Source of the DNA: Tieghemiomyces parasiticus | Lineage: Eukaryota > Kickxellomycota > Dimargaritomycetes > Dimargaritales > Dimargaritaceae | DNA: 64,000 bases | NCBI GenBank assembly: GCA_027575765.1 | Contig: JANBPT010000161.1 | Location: 1-64,000 of the forward strand | Direction: 5' to 3' | In this document: one piece after another, positions 35,549-47,370 of the stretch | Layout of the letters: each line of letters begins with the position of its first letter | Numbering within the stretch: position 1 is the stretch's first letter | Translations under genes and position numbers: made by a program | The notes under the pieces: generated by a model | Database searches by the model: none | What the model saw: only the letters and a program-made list of their open reading frames with translations | Told to the model about the DNA's origin: nothing

Positions 35549-38522
35549 ATGCTTTTGCCGCTTCTCAGCCGTTCTGGCCGCCTCTCGGTAAGTGTCGCTG
35601 GCGCAAGAGGCCCTACCTGAAGTTTCCAGGGGGTGTGTTGAAGGCCCTTTTAACCTATAGTTACAACCAAGTAGTACCGTCAAGAAGGCGGACCGGGCAA
35701 ATTTTTTTTACAAGCGCGCATCTCCGATTTTCCTAGACTAACTTTACCGGACCAATTATTCCCATGTATCTCTAATTCGTGTGCCCCGTCCAGAACGCCG
35801 CTGGTCGTCATGGCCTTCGGGCCCACCCGCTCGGCCGTTCCCGTCAATGCGGATACGCCCAGGTCGCCACGAGCCCTTCCGCATCGAGCACCTCCGCGGC
35901 GGCGCCGAACTACCAGCACCTGCAGCAGCAGCTGGCTGTGGTGCGCGCCCGTCTCGAAGGGCGGCCGCTCACGCTAGCGGAGAAGATTCTTTATTCTCAC
36001 CTGGCGGATCCCGCCGGCAGTGCTCTGCCCGTGCGGGGCGAGTCGTATCTGAAGCTCCGGCCTGGTAAGTAGTCACTGTAGACCCCTTCGCCGCAATTAT
36101 ATCCAGCAACGCCCGCCATATGTGCTCGCAACCGTAATGTCGTACCCCAGACATCCATCTCGGCCCTGGCTAACTCAATATTATTTACCAATCCCTACCC
36201 TCTGTTCTCCCTCTTGCACCACCATATCAGACCGCGTGGCCATGCAAGGTAAGAAAGCCATTGTATACTGGACGCGTGGTACGGCGTGGCCAGGCCAGTT
36301 GAAAAAAAGGCAACCGTTTATTTTCAGCCCGGAACTGACCAACCTCCTCCCTGTACTGTACATGTCTGACACTATTCCACCCAACAGACGCCTCCGCCCA
36401 AATGGCTATCCTCCAGTTCATGCTGTCGCGCCTGCCCACCACGGCCGTACCCACCTCGATCCATTGTGATCACTTGATTGAGGCCTACCAGAGTGCCGAA
36501 TCGGACGTGGCCCAAGCCCTGGTGACGAACCGCGAGATCTTTGACTTTTTGCAAAGCGCCGCGGAGAAGTACGGGGTCGAGTTTTGGAAGCCCGGATCCG
36601 GGATTATCCACCAGATCGTGTTGGAGAACTACGCTGCCCCCGGGACGCTGATGCTGGGTACAGACTCGCACACCCCGAACGCCGGCGGACTGGGAATGCT
36701 GGCCATCGGCGTGGGCGGAGCCGACGCCGTCGACGCTATGGCCAACATCCCTTGGGAGCTCAAGGCCCCCAAGGTGCTCGGTGTGCGTCTCACCGGTCGC
36801 CTAAACGGCTGGGCCAGTCCCAAGGATATCATCCTGAGCTTGGCCGGTAAACTGACCGTCCGCGGTGGTACCGGCCACATCATCGAGTACTTTGGGCCCG
36901 GAACTGATACCTTGTCCTGTACGGGTATGGGCACCATCTGTAATATGGGCGCCGAGGTGGGCGCCACCACGTCAGTATTCCCATACAACTCGGGCATGGC
37001 TCGCTACCTCGCGGCCACCCGTCGCGCCCACATCGCCGCGGCCGCTGATCAGGCGGCGGGGTTCCTGCGCCCCGATGAGCCCGTCATTGCCGCGCCCGAA
37101 AAGCACTACGACCAAGTCATCGAGCTGGACCTGGATCGTCTGGAACCCCACATCAATGGACCCTTCACCCCGGATTTTTCGCGGCCCCTGTCCACCATGA
37201 AGACCCTAATTAAGGAGCAAGGGTGGCCCGAAGACGTTTCGGTGGGCCTGATCGGTAGCTGTACCAACTCGTCGTATGAAGACATGACCCGCGCGGCCTC
37301 CATCGCGCGCCAGGCCGCGGCTAAGGGCATCCACGCCAAGTCTCAGTTCCTGGTCACGCCCGGATCCGAACAGGTCCGCGCCACCATTGCCCGTGACGGC
37401 CTTACGGGCGACCTCGAGACCATCGGTGCTACCGTACTGGCCAACGCTTGTGGCCCTTGTATCGGCCAGTGGAAACGAACCGACGGGGACCACGCCACCC
37501 GCGGGGAGGAACGGCCGGATCTCGGCCCCAACGCCATCGTCTCGTCGTTCAACCGCAACTTCCGTGCCCGCAACGATGGTAACGCCCAGACCATGAACTT
37601 CCTGGCCTCCCCGGAGATCGTGACTGCCATGGCCCTGTCCGGCCGGTTATCCTTCAATCCGGTCACCGACACCCTACTCGACGCCGATGGCAAGCCCTTC
37701 AAGCTGGACCCTCCTTGCGGCCAGGAACTGCCCGATGCCGCCGCCGGTTTTGACGAGGGCCGGACTGTCTACCGTCCAATCGTTCAGGACCCGGCGGAAG
37801 CCACCTTGGCGGCCAACGATGTCCCGATTAAGGTGGACCCCAAATCCCAGCGCCTCCAGATCTTGGAACCCTTCTCAGCGTGGAACGGCGGCGAACTCGA
37901 GGACCTCCGCATCCTGGTCAAAGTAGCGGGCAAGTGCACCACCGACCATATCAGCGCGGCGGGCCAATGGCTCAAGTACAAAGGTCACCTCGAGAACATT
38001 GCGCACAACACCCTCATCGGGGCCCTCAACGCCGATACGGGCAAGGTTAACTCGGCACTCAACACCGTCACGGGTGAGCTGGGTACTATCCCCGAGGTAG
38101 GGATGGCCTACCGTGCCGCCGGGATCCCCTGGCTGGTCATCGCCGACCACAACTACGGCGAAGGCTCGGCCCGAGAACACGCGGCCATGCAGCCCCGCTA
38201 CCTGGGGTGCCGGCTCATCCTGACCAAATCGTTCGCGCGGATCCACGAGACCAACCTCAAGAAACAAGGTGTCTTGCCGCTCACCTTCCGTGACGAGCGG
38301 GATTACGACCGTCTGACCGGCGACGGTACCATGACGGTCAGTACCCAGGGTGTGGCTGACCTGCGTCCGGGTTGCCCGGTTTACCTCCAGGTCACCCAAA
38401 CTCGGCCCGACGGATCCCAGGAACGGTTCCAGATTGAGACTAAACATACCATGAGCGAGGACCAGATCGAGTGGTTCAAGCACGGCAGTGCCCTCAATTT
38501 GATTGCCTCCCTGACCAACTAA
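35549..38522 (+). CDS. ACO1: Aconitate hydratase, mitochondrial
   Basis: Four exons: 35549-35587, 35794-36064, 36231-36248 (18 nt) and 36388-38522, giving 820 residues. The junctions are GTAAGT..CCAG, GTAAGT..TCAG and GTAAGA..ACAG; the phases join [22 protein letters not shown], the expected aconitase sequence. Exon 1 starts [13 protein letters not shown], and exon 2 continues Arg- and Ala-rich, a typical mitochondrial leader. The 4Fe-4S ligands are C401 (GSCTNSS), C464 and C467 ([10 protein letters not shown]), with the same 63 and 3 residue spacing as in animal mitochondrial aconitase. [23 protein letters not shown] and the C-terminal swivel domain with [12 protein letters not shown] are intact. 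It interconverts citrate and isocitrate in the TCA cycle and in many fungi also supports mitochondrial DNA maintenance. It is divergent from MsrA and convergent with the kelch gene. Identification is secure; only the very first exon depends on splice reasoning. Confidence 0.97.
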
Positions 38523-38627
38523 AGTGGATTATAGGTGAGAGAAAGAGTGGGGGTGAGAGAGAGTACCCACGGCTGGAGGATACTAGTTTGGTGTGGGTAT
38601 AGGTCATCTTGACAATGATAAATCAAA

Positions 38628-38633
38628 AATAAA
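38628..38633 (+). terminator. Polyadenylation signal of aconitase
   Basis: AATAAA about 105 bases after the aconitase stop codon, within an A-rich context and followed by a T/G-containing stretch. Confidence 0.5.
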
Positions 38634-40656
38634 GTGTAGAAGCTTAATCAAATAGCGAGGTCCCTCGTAACAGGGTGTGTAGCCCGAGGAGAGGAGCAAC
38701 TAGTAAAGACCGAGGGAGGGTCACAAGGCGAGTAGGCCAGTTTAGAATAAAGACAAATATTTATTACACACTTGACGAATCTACAATTATGGGCGATTCG
38801 CCATCTATAAATACAAGTGCGTTGGAAGATGAGGCAAAACCGTTTGGTGTAAATTTAGGCGCTCTGTTCCGGCCCTTCTCCATGAAGAGGAGGATTCGAA
38901 ATCGAGTTGAGTTTTTCACCCGCATTTGAAAGTCACCACCTTCCTATTGTGCAAATGGTGTTAACAATCCGATGATGGAAGTTTAACGTTTCCATCAGGA
39001 AGACAGATCCTGAAGGGAGGCGGCATCCTTGGAATCGAAGGTTTCCCAGTGGGCGCCTTGGTTACAACAGACCGTCTATTCGTGTGATTAAACTCGGTTG
39101 CGATTTATCAGTATATATATATTATTTTATTTTCAAGACAAATAGCTTAATCGCGTGACCGATCATTTCTGACAATAGGGTATGATACGTACGTGGCGTC
39201 AAGGCAACGCTATCTGGCCCCCGTGGTTTAGCTACTGTATATTGCAGAGGTGTTGGCATACCAGTAGATTTATTTTTTTGCGCCTGCTGAGATTAGAATT
39301 TTGGGCTACCCACTCGCCAACTGTGCGTCTTGGGTGACGCGTTGTTTGCACGGGCTGTGACCAGCCGGTATGCGTCGTCGCATTTTGCGCCAGAACGAGT
39401 GGATCCTGCGTTGCGCCTGTTGCTGTCGATATCACCAAGTCCTCGCACTGCATCGACAGTGCCAGATAGATGCTACTTGCCATACCAGCCTAGGTCAATG
39501 CCCTTGATGGCTGGGCAGAGAAGCCCCCATCCAAAAAAATGTAATGAACAACTGCTGCCTGCGGTGAGACCACATACTAATAGGCTCGACCTTTACCATT
39601 CTGCTGACATTCTCACTTGGCCGTAGGTTCATCAATGCAAACTCATACACAAAGGGCTCGGGCTCGTTAAACGCAAAACTTGCCTCCCTCGAAACGCAAA
39701 TTCACGGGACACACGCCGTAAATACTACACACGAGTGGCGTGATATCCGTCATCGCATGGCGTAAACTCGTTGTCAAATAGTAGTAGATAATGGTCAAAC
39801 CCTGAACCAAATACCGCCTAGCCAGTACGACTGTTAAAGAAATTCTCTAGTAATTCCCATTTCGGGTAAAGAGGGGTACCACGATCTACATCATCTCACA
39901 ATTGCCGAAAGGTCAGGTAATGCCACCACCACCGCCACCACCTATGGCTCTGAGTTGGCTCGGGTTGGCTCTGATAACTCATTAACTTGACCCCACTCGA
40001 TAGTTAGGATCCACGCACGCCTTCTCCTGGCGCATACTCAATTGGCATCTTCCGGTGTAGGCTCGGAGACACTTGAGAAAAAGTGCTGGTGAGCAAATAA
40101 ATAGGGCGAAGATATATACATACATATATCTGTAATGTTTCCCGTAGAACCCGGAAAATTAGCTTTCCTGCGCCACACGCTTGCGAGCATCCTGAGCCTC
40201 CCCCCCACCCCCACCTTAGGTTCTCCCGTACATTACTTACCACTGTCATCAATTGGGCAACTAGACTAGACTAACGCTACTAGGTTTAATTGAGATGAAC
40301 GTCGAAAATAGGATGCAGAATAAATAAAACCAGCTAGACAGAACTGCAGACATACAATGTGCGTAAAATCCATGGCGAATTATTTTTTTTAAAAAAAAAC
40401 AAGTATAAATAGTGCGAATGAAACTGTAGTAAAGAGGATGGTGGAGGGGGTGGATTAGAGAGTGTAAGGGTAAAATATAAAGAGGAAAGAGAGTGCGCTA
40501 TAGAGAAATGAACATAGGAACAGACGGGGTGGAATGGAACACGGGTAGGCGCCGACACCCGAGAACCGCAGCCCTAGACCGTCCCTCCCTCCCATCCGTC
40601 GGAACGCAGAGGAGAGGGGTGGTGGTTGGTTTGTGGGGTTGTGTTGGGAAATTTAG
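38634..40656. other. Convergent 3' intergenic region
   Basis: Lies between the 3' ends of aconitase (+) and the kelch gene (-). A frame at 38789-38929 starts with ATG and reads MGDSPSINTSALEDEAKP, but it has no known motif and AT-rich codons unlike the genes around it. No supported gene. The last 400 bases are A/T-rich, with T8A9-like homopolymers near 40383-40400. Confidence 0.45.
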
Positions 40657-43600
40657 TTACTGTACAGGCGTAGACGCTGGGGTAAGAAGGCTGGACGATG
40701 AGTGCGATGCGGACTTGCCCGAGCGTTCCGGGGTGGACATGACGGAGTTTGTAGTGGGGACCTGAGTATGGCCATAATCAGACTGGCGCGCCTGGTCGTC
40801 TGACGTGTTCAAATTAAGGATCACATTACGAATCGCCACAATGTCGAGCATAGGCCCCACCGAAACTGGTGGCTGGTGCGGCGTCAACGCGGCTAATTGG
40901 GCCACCAGGTCGCTGGCAGGAGCGGCCACGGTGTCCCTATGGCCAGTGGCTTCCCGCGCCGATTCTTGGAGTAGGATCATGAAGGCTCGCACCTTGGTCA
41001 GAGCGTCCTCAAGCTGAGTGGTCTTGCGCTGGAGCTGGGTCTCAGCCGCGGCGCGCTTCTGGTCCGCATCGTGCAGGCTCTGGCGAAGGGTGACCCACTC
41101 ATGCTTGGTGCGGCCCAGATCGCGCTGGGACTCGAGGTACCGGGCCTCCATGGTACGTAGACGGTGCTGGAGAGCGGCCACCGACAACCGACCGTTTGTG
41201 CTGCCTATACCGGCCGTCTCCTGGCTGCGAACACTGCGAAGCTCGGTCTCCAGGCTACGCGAGCGGCTCTGAGCACGGTCCAGCTGCTCCTCGAGTCGAG
41301 CGATTGACTCTTCCTTCATGTCGGACTCCTCGACAAGAGTGGCTAGAGCGCGGAAGCTGTTGAGCTGCGTCTCGGCGGCGGTGCGCTGCTCGGAAGCCTC
41401 GTCGGCCCGCGTCGTCGCGCGCTGCAGGGCAGCGCTCTGCCGCTCAAGCTCCTGCTGCAGACTAAGCTGGGCTGCCTCGAGGCTTGCGACCTCTCCTCGC
41501 GCCCGGTCCAGCTGATCCTGCAAGGCGGCCACGCGGGCGTTGGCGGCGTTAGTGGCCTCCACTGTGGACGCCACAACGGCCTGGGTGCGCCGGTCGCTGA
41601 CACGGAGCGCCCCTAATTCGTGCTGTGCCGCCTCGGCCTCCTCAGTCAGGGTCCGGACCTGAGCGCGAAGCTCCTCGAGTTCGTTAACGTGGGCTTCACG
41701 GTCATTCGTGCAGCCTTCGTGGGACTCAGCCAAGGCCGTAAGCTCGGCGCGAGCCGCCTCGTAGATCTGTCGGATTTGGGAGCTCTCGGACCGAGCTTCG
41801 TCCTGAGCGCGATGGGCGTCGTTGAAGCGTTGGTGAGCCAGCTCCAATTGAGCGTGGGCCTCTCGTAGCTGGGTACGTAGGGCGTTGTTGTCGTTGATAA
41901 GATTGGCCAGCTGCCGTTCGAGATGGGTGCCACGGGCCGCCTCGGCGCGCTGGAGGAGTTCGGGGCGATCGGCCTCCACCGCCTGCCACTTGGTACGCAG
42001 GTAGAGGGCCTCCTGCAGCGCGTTTTGGCGGGACCGTTCAGCCTCGGAGATCCGCTCCACGGCCGCCTGCGTGAGAGTGGTCACGGTGGCGCGCGTAGCC
42101 TCGGCATCGCGATGTAGGGTGACGAGGGCCTGTAGTAACTTAGCCTTGATAGGGTCCTCGCCAATGGCTTGGATTTGCTGCTCGCTGAACGAAGACATGG
42201 GGAACGAGTGTGTAGCTGAGGAGGTCGGAGAGGCCCGTGCGCCATCATGTCCGTCGTCACCGGCCGCGGGTCGGGTATGTGGGCTACTGTGGACAACAGT
42301 ATCAACCGCCCGCCAGGCGTCGTTGACCAGCTCCTGGGTGGGATTGGCGTCGCCCGCGCTATGGCCGGGTCCTATCACAAGAGGCTCGACCGGGGTGACC
42401 GGCTGGATTTGTTGCCGCAGGAGTGACCGTTTCAAGCTGATGGCGTGATCGGATCCGCGGCGCAAGGAGGTACTCTCGTCCGCCCCTTCCCCGCGGAACT
42501 CGCCGCTGCCGTTGGCCACAATCAGAGGTAAGAGGGTATTGGATACGTCGCTGGCCGACCGGGCTACAGTGAACGGCGACCGAGTGGAGATAGACAGCCG
42601 CCGATCGCTGTTCAGGGAGTGGACCGAATCGGAGCGCTGCACAATAAGGTCTGGGTCGGAAGCGAACAGACCGCTGACGATGCGTTCCGATATGGCTGAT
42701 GCGTTATCGAGGGAAGGCGACTTAACCAAGGACATGCGATTGCGAAGCTCGATGGTCAAGCGCTTATCAGAACGCCGGTCGGTACCAGTGGTGCGGGACC
42801 GCACGACCGGCGTGCCGCTGATATTCTCGTCCGAGTCTTTAGGGGACGGGAGGGAACCCTCGCTGCCAATATGTGATCCACGGCGCTCCCCGCTGACCTC
42901 GATGCCATGCGGGTAGCCCAGGGTTGGATGGATACGCTGGGCCAGTGGAGGCCGGTCGTAGTGGCCAGGCGGGGAAACAGCCACAGGGGAGGGCGGGCCA
43001 TGTTCTTGCGGATGGGGCAGGGCCGTGGCCTTGAGCTCGTGGGGCAGGTTCTGGTGGCTTCCGCTCTGGCTGGAAGGACTGGGGATCTGGCCGGTAACAC
43101 CGCCTTGGTAGGGCGGCTGAGGTCCGTTAACCACGGCATTGAGAATAGGCGAGTCCGGGGTGTCGCCAAGCTCGGCCGGTATGGAATGGAACGTCGAGTT
43201 GACGCTGGTGGTGGACACGTCGATCGAGTCGGTCGGGAGGGGCATACTGGCGTAGTCCTGGGATTGGTTACGACGATCAACGGCGGATGGTAGGCTGACT
43301 GAGGAGTGGGCCGGTGAGACCGGGTCATTGGCCTGGATGGGTCGACAGGGTACGATGGTAAATACGACGTGGGGCGTTTCGTTGTCAGGAATAACGCCTC
43401 CCAGGTAAAAGAGGCGATCACGTGTGGCAAGGAAGCGACCGGAGGGTCGGCGCGTCCAGGACCGCTCTGTCTGGGATGCGAAGTGCCAGGTGTTGCTGGC
43501 CACGTGGTAGGCGAAGGTGTCCTTAGCCATTCGCTTGTTGCTCAGTTGGCCCCCCAGCACGACGATGTATCCGTCGATGACAAAGGCGCTGTGGCTGGCC

Positions 43601-44652
43601 CGAGGGGGAGGACCGTCACCCCCGGGACTTAACATCGTCCACGTCCGAGCCAAGAGGTCGAACGTCCACAGGTCGTTAAGGTAGCCTGTGCTATTACACC
43701 CCCCAAAGACGTACAATTTATGGTCGATAATGACGGACGAGTGGAAGGCACGGCTGGGTGGTGACGGCCCGCCATCGGGGATAAGCATTTGCCATCGCGC
43801 CCCGCCCTGCTTGACAGTACGGAGGTCGAAGAGGGCCACCTCACCAGCGTAGCCATGCGGGGTCACGCCGAAGGAGACACACATAGCATGGCCGTATAGC
43901 GAGCAGGCGTGGCCCTGACGACCCGGGAAGGGTTCGCCGTCGGGCTGCAGGGCGAACCACCTACTGTGCTGCATGGTGAACATATATACCCGGTCGTCGC
44001 CGTAACTGCCATCGGCCAACCGACCACCAAAAACCAGCATGGCCCGGCCGATGAACACGGCAGTGTGGTGGATACGGGGGCTAGGGGCCGTGCCGGAGGT
44101 GTCAATAGTCTGGAAGGTGAGATGGCGTGGATTGAATTGGACGAGGTCAGCGAAGGTTTGCCCGTTTCGCCGTCCACCAAAAAGGAGTGCATCTTTGCCA
44201 TCGAAGGCCACTGAGAAATCGCTACGCGGGAACATGGAGTGGTCCGGGTGCTTAAATCCTTTCCAGGTTACGTTGGCACAGGGAACGCCGCCAGCCGGAC
44301 CATGGGTGGTTGGTGAACCCCCTGTGGACGACCCCTGGACAGGCCGTGTGGCCGGTGACGCTAGCGGGGAGGAGGCAATGGGCTGCGTCGCGGGTGACCG
44401 GCCGAGTGCGACCGCGGAAAGGCGCTTGTCGCGCGGAGGGCCGCCGGTGGGGTCGCCTGTCCCTGACAGCGGACCCTGCGGTGATGGTGGCGCCTGAGAT
44501 GTCGGTTGTGCGGGTCGGTGGGGTTGGCCGACGAACGAGCCATGTGGACTGACTGGCTGCCGGGGTGGTCCGGGGGGTGGTAGACCCATGGTCGGCCGCT
44601 TTTTGGGTGGTTGGGGAGCGGCTGAGGACTTCAGCTTGCCAAACAAAGCCAT
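40657..44652 (-). CDS. Kelch-repeat coiled-coil protein (Tea1/Kel-type polarity marker)
   Basis: A single exon of 1331 residues. Residues 1-135 are Pro-rich (PPPGPPRQPVSP and similar, with SH3-ligand character). Residues about 141-440 contain five to six kelch blades, recognisable by LLFGGR, MLVFGGR, LYVFGGC and IVVLGGQ doublets, each followed by spaced Tyr/Trp and an Arg-His-(H/S) turn. This forms a beta-propeller. Residues about 440-830 are Ser/Pro-rich, polar and probably phosphorylated. About 835-1230 is a long coiled coil (heptads rich in Ala, Leu, Glu, Arg and Gln). The tail is Ser/Thr-rich. This order is that of fission yeast Tea1/Tea3 and budding yeast Kel1/Kel2, which mark cell ends, ride microtubule tips and recruit formins. 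The polarity role here is inference from architecture. The start is the first ATG, followed by MALFGKLKSS, which resembles the start of such proteins. A 2-kb pyrimidine-rich zone lies upstream. Confidence 0.88.
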   Translation of the reverse strand: MALFGKLKSSAAPQPPKKRPTMGLPPPGPPRQPVSPHGSFVGQPHRPAQPTSQAPPSPQGPLSGTGDPTGGPPRDKRLSAVALGRSPATQPIASSPLASPATRPVQGSSTGGSPTTHGPAGGVPCANVTWKGFKHPDHSMFPRSDFSVAFDGKDALLFGGRRNGQTFADLVQFNPRHLTFQTIDTSGTAPSPRIHHTAVFIGRAMLVFGGRLADGSYGDDRVYMFTMQHSRWFALQPDGEPFPGRQGHACSLYGHAMCVSFGVTPHGYAGEVALFDLRTVKQGGARWQMLIPDGGPSPPSRAFHSSVIIDHKLYVFGGCNSTGYLNDLWTFDLLARTWTMLSPGGDGPPPRASHSAFVIDGYIVVLGGQLSNKRMAKDTFAYHVASNTWHFASQTERSWTRRPSGRFLATRDRLFYLGGVIPDNETPHVVFTIVPCRPIQANDPVSPAHSSVSLPSAVDRRNQSQDYASMPLPTDSIDVSTTSVNSTFHSIPAELGDTPDSPILNAVVNGPQPPYQGGVTGQIPSPSSQSGSHQNLPHELKATALPHPQEHGPPSPVAVSPPGHYDRPPLAQRIHPTLGYPHGIEVSGERRGSHIGSEGSLPSPKDSDENISGTPVVRSRTTGTDRRSDKRLTIELRNRMSLVKSPSLDNASAISERIVSGLFASDPDLIVQRSDSVHSLNSDRRLSISTRSPFTVARSASDVSNTLLPLIVANGSGEFRGEGADESTSLRRGSDHAISLKRSLLRQQIQPVTPVEPLVIGPGHSAGDANPTQELVNDAWRAVDTVVHSSPHTRPAAGDDGHDGARASPTSSATHSFPMSSFSEQQIQAIGEDPIKAKLLQALVTLHRDAEATRATVTTLTQAAVERISEAERSRQNALQEALYLRTKWQAVEADRPELLQRAEAARGTHLERQLANLINDNNALRTQLREAHAQLELAHQRFNDAHRAQDEARSESSQIRQIYEAARAELTALAESHEGCTNDREAHVNELEELRAQVRTLTEEAEAAQHELGALRVSDRRTQAVVASTVEATNAANARVAALQDQLDRARGEVASLEAAQLSLQQELERQSAALQRATTRADEASEQRTAAETQLNSFRALATLVEESDMKEESIARLEEQLDRAQSRSRSLETELRSVRSQETAGIGSTNGRLSVAALQHRLRTMEARYLESQRDLGRTKHEWVTLRQSLHDADQKRAAAETQLQRKTTQLEDALTKVRAFMILLQESAREATGHRDTVAAPASDLVAQLAALTPHQPPVSVGPMLDIVAIRNVILNLNTSDDQARQSDYGHTQVPTTNSVMSTPERSGKSASHSSSSLLTPASTPVQ

Positions 44653-46780
44653 GGCTGAGTGGGTTTACAAATGTGGTAGGGAGGGTGCAGGATAAGGGAC
44701 AGGTCGTCAGCCGTGGTACCAATAGGATAGGCGTTAGTGACGACGTGGTTGGGTGATGCAAGTCGTTTAGGGCCGGTAAGCTAAGTCGCAGGTACAGATA
44801 ATGGCCCGAAATAATGAGGTCGCTAATAGAGTAATCGTCGATGGAAATAATTAGACGACCGAGAATCGTTAGGACAGGGAAGTGGGTATACTGCTGTGGT
44901 GGGAGATGCGGCGTGGCGGCCAGGGGATGCAGGTTGAAAGGAGAGGGAGTTGAGTAAATGGCACACGGAATCTAAGAATGATGTGGAAGCTGTAACAGTA
45001 GCAAAGAGTAGCGAGGCCAATATGGGGGGTGGCAGGCTTGGTAACGGTGGAATGGCGGAGTGAAGGAGGGAGGGGGTAAATGAGGGGCAGGTGTGTAAAT
45101 AATGGTTCGTGGCGTCGGAAATATTTTAGATACCAGAGAGTATTGGGTATTAGGTAGGGAGACTGAATTTGCTGTCGGTACGAAGTGACAGCCAGAAGTT
45201 GAAATTTTTAAATGCAGCTTGACAAAAATTCGGCCGAGAGGCGGGCGGAACGGTAAAGGGCCGACGCGTGAAGTACGGAAAGTCAAAGACGGGCGGTGGG
45301 GACGGGACCCGAGTTGGCAATAGCTTGATACCACCCGAAAGAGAGTGCAAAGGGACGAGTCCGGCTGAGACGTAGTGGCCTACTTACCAGTTATGCGGGG
45401 CGGGAGATGCTAGGCGTGGGGCAAATTCGGGCCAGCAAGGAAAAGCTACCGTAGCGAACGGGGTTGGGTGTGATATGCAGCGCAACTGGAAAGTCGCGGT
45501 TTGTGGGCAGCGGCAACTTGGTGGTTGTCGTGTGTGTGAGGGGGGAAATGAAAGGCCAAAGCAGCAGAGTAAAAAAAGAGGAGTTCCAACTTAACTGTGG
45601 CGGGCGTGTGCTGGAACTATTGGGAAGGGGCAAAGATTTAAGGGGCGGGTGAGGGGAGGGGTCGGCTGTGAAGACAGGAGAGACGACTGAGAGGAGGGGA
45701 ATTGAGCCGAACGATGGACGGAACCGTCACTAAACTCCGCTGGCCAGTGCAGTGAGCAGAGAGGTAGAAATAAACAGGGGTGGAAACGAACGTAGGCCAG
45801 CTTGGGCTTGCAGGTGGTGTCAAGTGGACCAGCCAGTGATAACAAGGAGAACGGGTTGGGGTAGAAGGGCCTAGCGAACCCTTAGGCGGAAGTACGGAGA
45901 CGACGGTAGCACGGGGTCAGATGGTCGTGGGGCCGTAGCTGATGGATATACACACAAGCAGACACGTAGCGTCGTACTACCAGAGAAGAAGTGAGGAGGC
46001 GTGAGGAGCTGGGCGACAAAGGGGCTCTAAACGGAACGAGGTCCGGTGGCTGACGGTAGTGTCGTAGGACAACACGGCAGAGGAGTGGTATTAGCAGGGG
46101 TAGGGAGGCCGGGGCGTGGAGATGAGGAGCAGGCGGAATCGCTGGGATGGAGGGGGATTATGCGGACTGGTTGGGCGGAGATGTACAACCGTCGCGCCCT
46201 TTACAAAAAAAATCGTTCGAAGAAGGTCGGTAGGTTAGTCAGGAAGATGAGTAAGTGGGCGGGAGTGTGGGCGGCTGGGAAAAGTGGGAGTAGGGCCACG
46301 GGCGGCAACGGAAGGTGGGAGGGGACTGGGTGGGCGAGCGTCGGGGCAAAGCGGCCCGGATATTAAACCGACAACAATTAGGAAGTAGAAAGAAGCATGT
46401 AAAGTTGGGAAAAGGATAAGCCGCAACGGGATGATGCCAGCAGAAATTATAGCGACCAGAAAGAAAGAAGGAGCTGGTCGAGCGGGCCCATGGAGTGCAT
46501 GTAAGCAGGCAGTCCGGACACGGCGTGGGACGGGGCCAGTAGCAGCTCGGCTGGTGAGGGGAGGCAAGTGAGAAGGGATGGAGCCGTGGGTATGCGGGCA
46601 GAAAACGATGCGATATACGGTAGCATACAGAGGAAGGGGCCACGTTGGATACAGAGCAGGAAGGGGATTGGAGTGGCGGGCGATGTGCCACCGGCTGGAG
46701 TCCGACGGGTGCTGGGGCATTTAGCAACCAGTCGGTCGACGGCAGAATGGCCAATGCTGCCGGAGGACAGAGGGGGAGGG
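44653..46780 (-). promoter_or_regulatory. Kilobase-scale C/T-rich zone upstream of the kelch gene
   Basis: The plus strand is G/A-dominated here (runs such as GGAGGGAGGGGG and AAAGGAGAGGGAG), so the kelch gene's coding strand is C/T-rich for about 2 kb up to its ATG. Open frames on the minus strand translate to Pro/Ser/His/Thr-rich low-complexity sequence in several frames and are not convincing. This mirrors the zone before the kinase gene and is probably promoter or transcribed leader. Confidence 0.45.
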
Positions 46781-46789
46781 TCGTCTGCA

Positions 46790-47370
46790 CGGCGGACACA
46801 TCAGTGTGATCCAGGTACGGCCCGCGGCCCCATGCGCCCCGTGGCGAGCTGGCGTGGCTGGCCAGGTGTGCGTCTGGACGGCCTCAGCCAGCCCACGCGG
46901 CCCAGGGCCGGGCGGTAGCGGGTTGGCCAGCCGACCAGGGTAGCGCACACCACTGGGGCGACGGGCCCTTGCCTGCCTCCTCCCCTCGTTGGTGCGGACC
47001 ATGCACCGTTCGGCACTCGCACTCCCCCTGGGCCCAGTACTGCAATGTGTCCGCCACGGCGGGGGCCGAAGGAGTCCAGCCGCATTCACTGCCCTGATCG
47101 GGGCGGGACGACGAACGTGCCAATGCCATAGCCATGGTGCACTGGACTGGCCGCGGGGATGGGGGTGGACCGGCACATATTGGCCACGATGGACCGCTAA
47201 ACAAGGTGGCTGGGCGAGGGACTTGGCTGTCCACATGGCGCCTCTGCCGGGCGGCCCTTAGTGCCCCGGCACCTTGCCCTTGTCCAGACGGCCGACCCCG
47301 TCGTCCAACGTCCCCCAGGTGCTCTGGGTGGCCACCGTTCATCAGAGCGCAAGGGCGGCGCCTGCCCAGC
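46790..47370. other. GC-rich island of unknown nature
   Basis: About 580 bases clearly richer in G and C than their flanks, open in several frames on both strands. None of the translations has a recognisable motif. The openness is explained by the scarcity of A/T-rich stop codons. It could be a structured RNA, an exon of an unknown gene or a CpG-like island. Confidence 0.35.

Noticed and set aside
38789..38929. Small frame beginning MGDSPSINTSALEDE
   Set aside because: No family resemblance, AT-rich codon use unlike the neighbouring genes, and no promoter or splice context.
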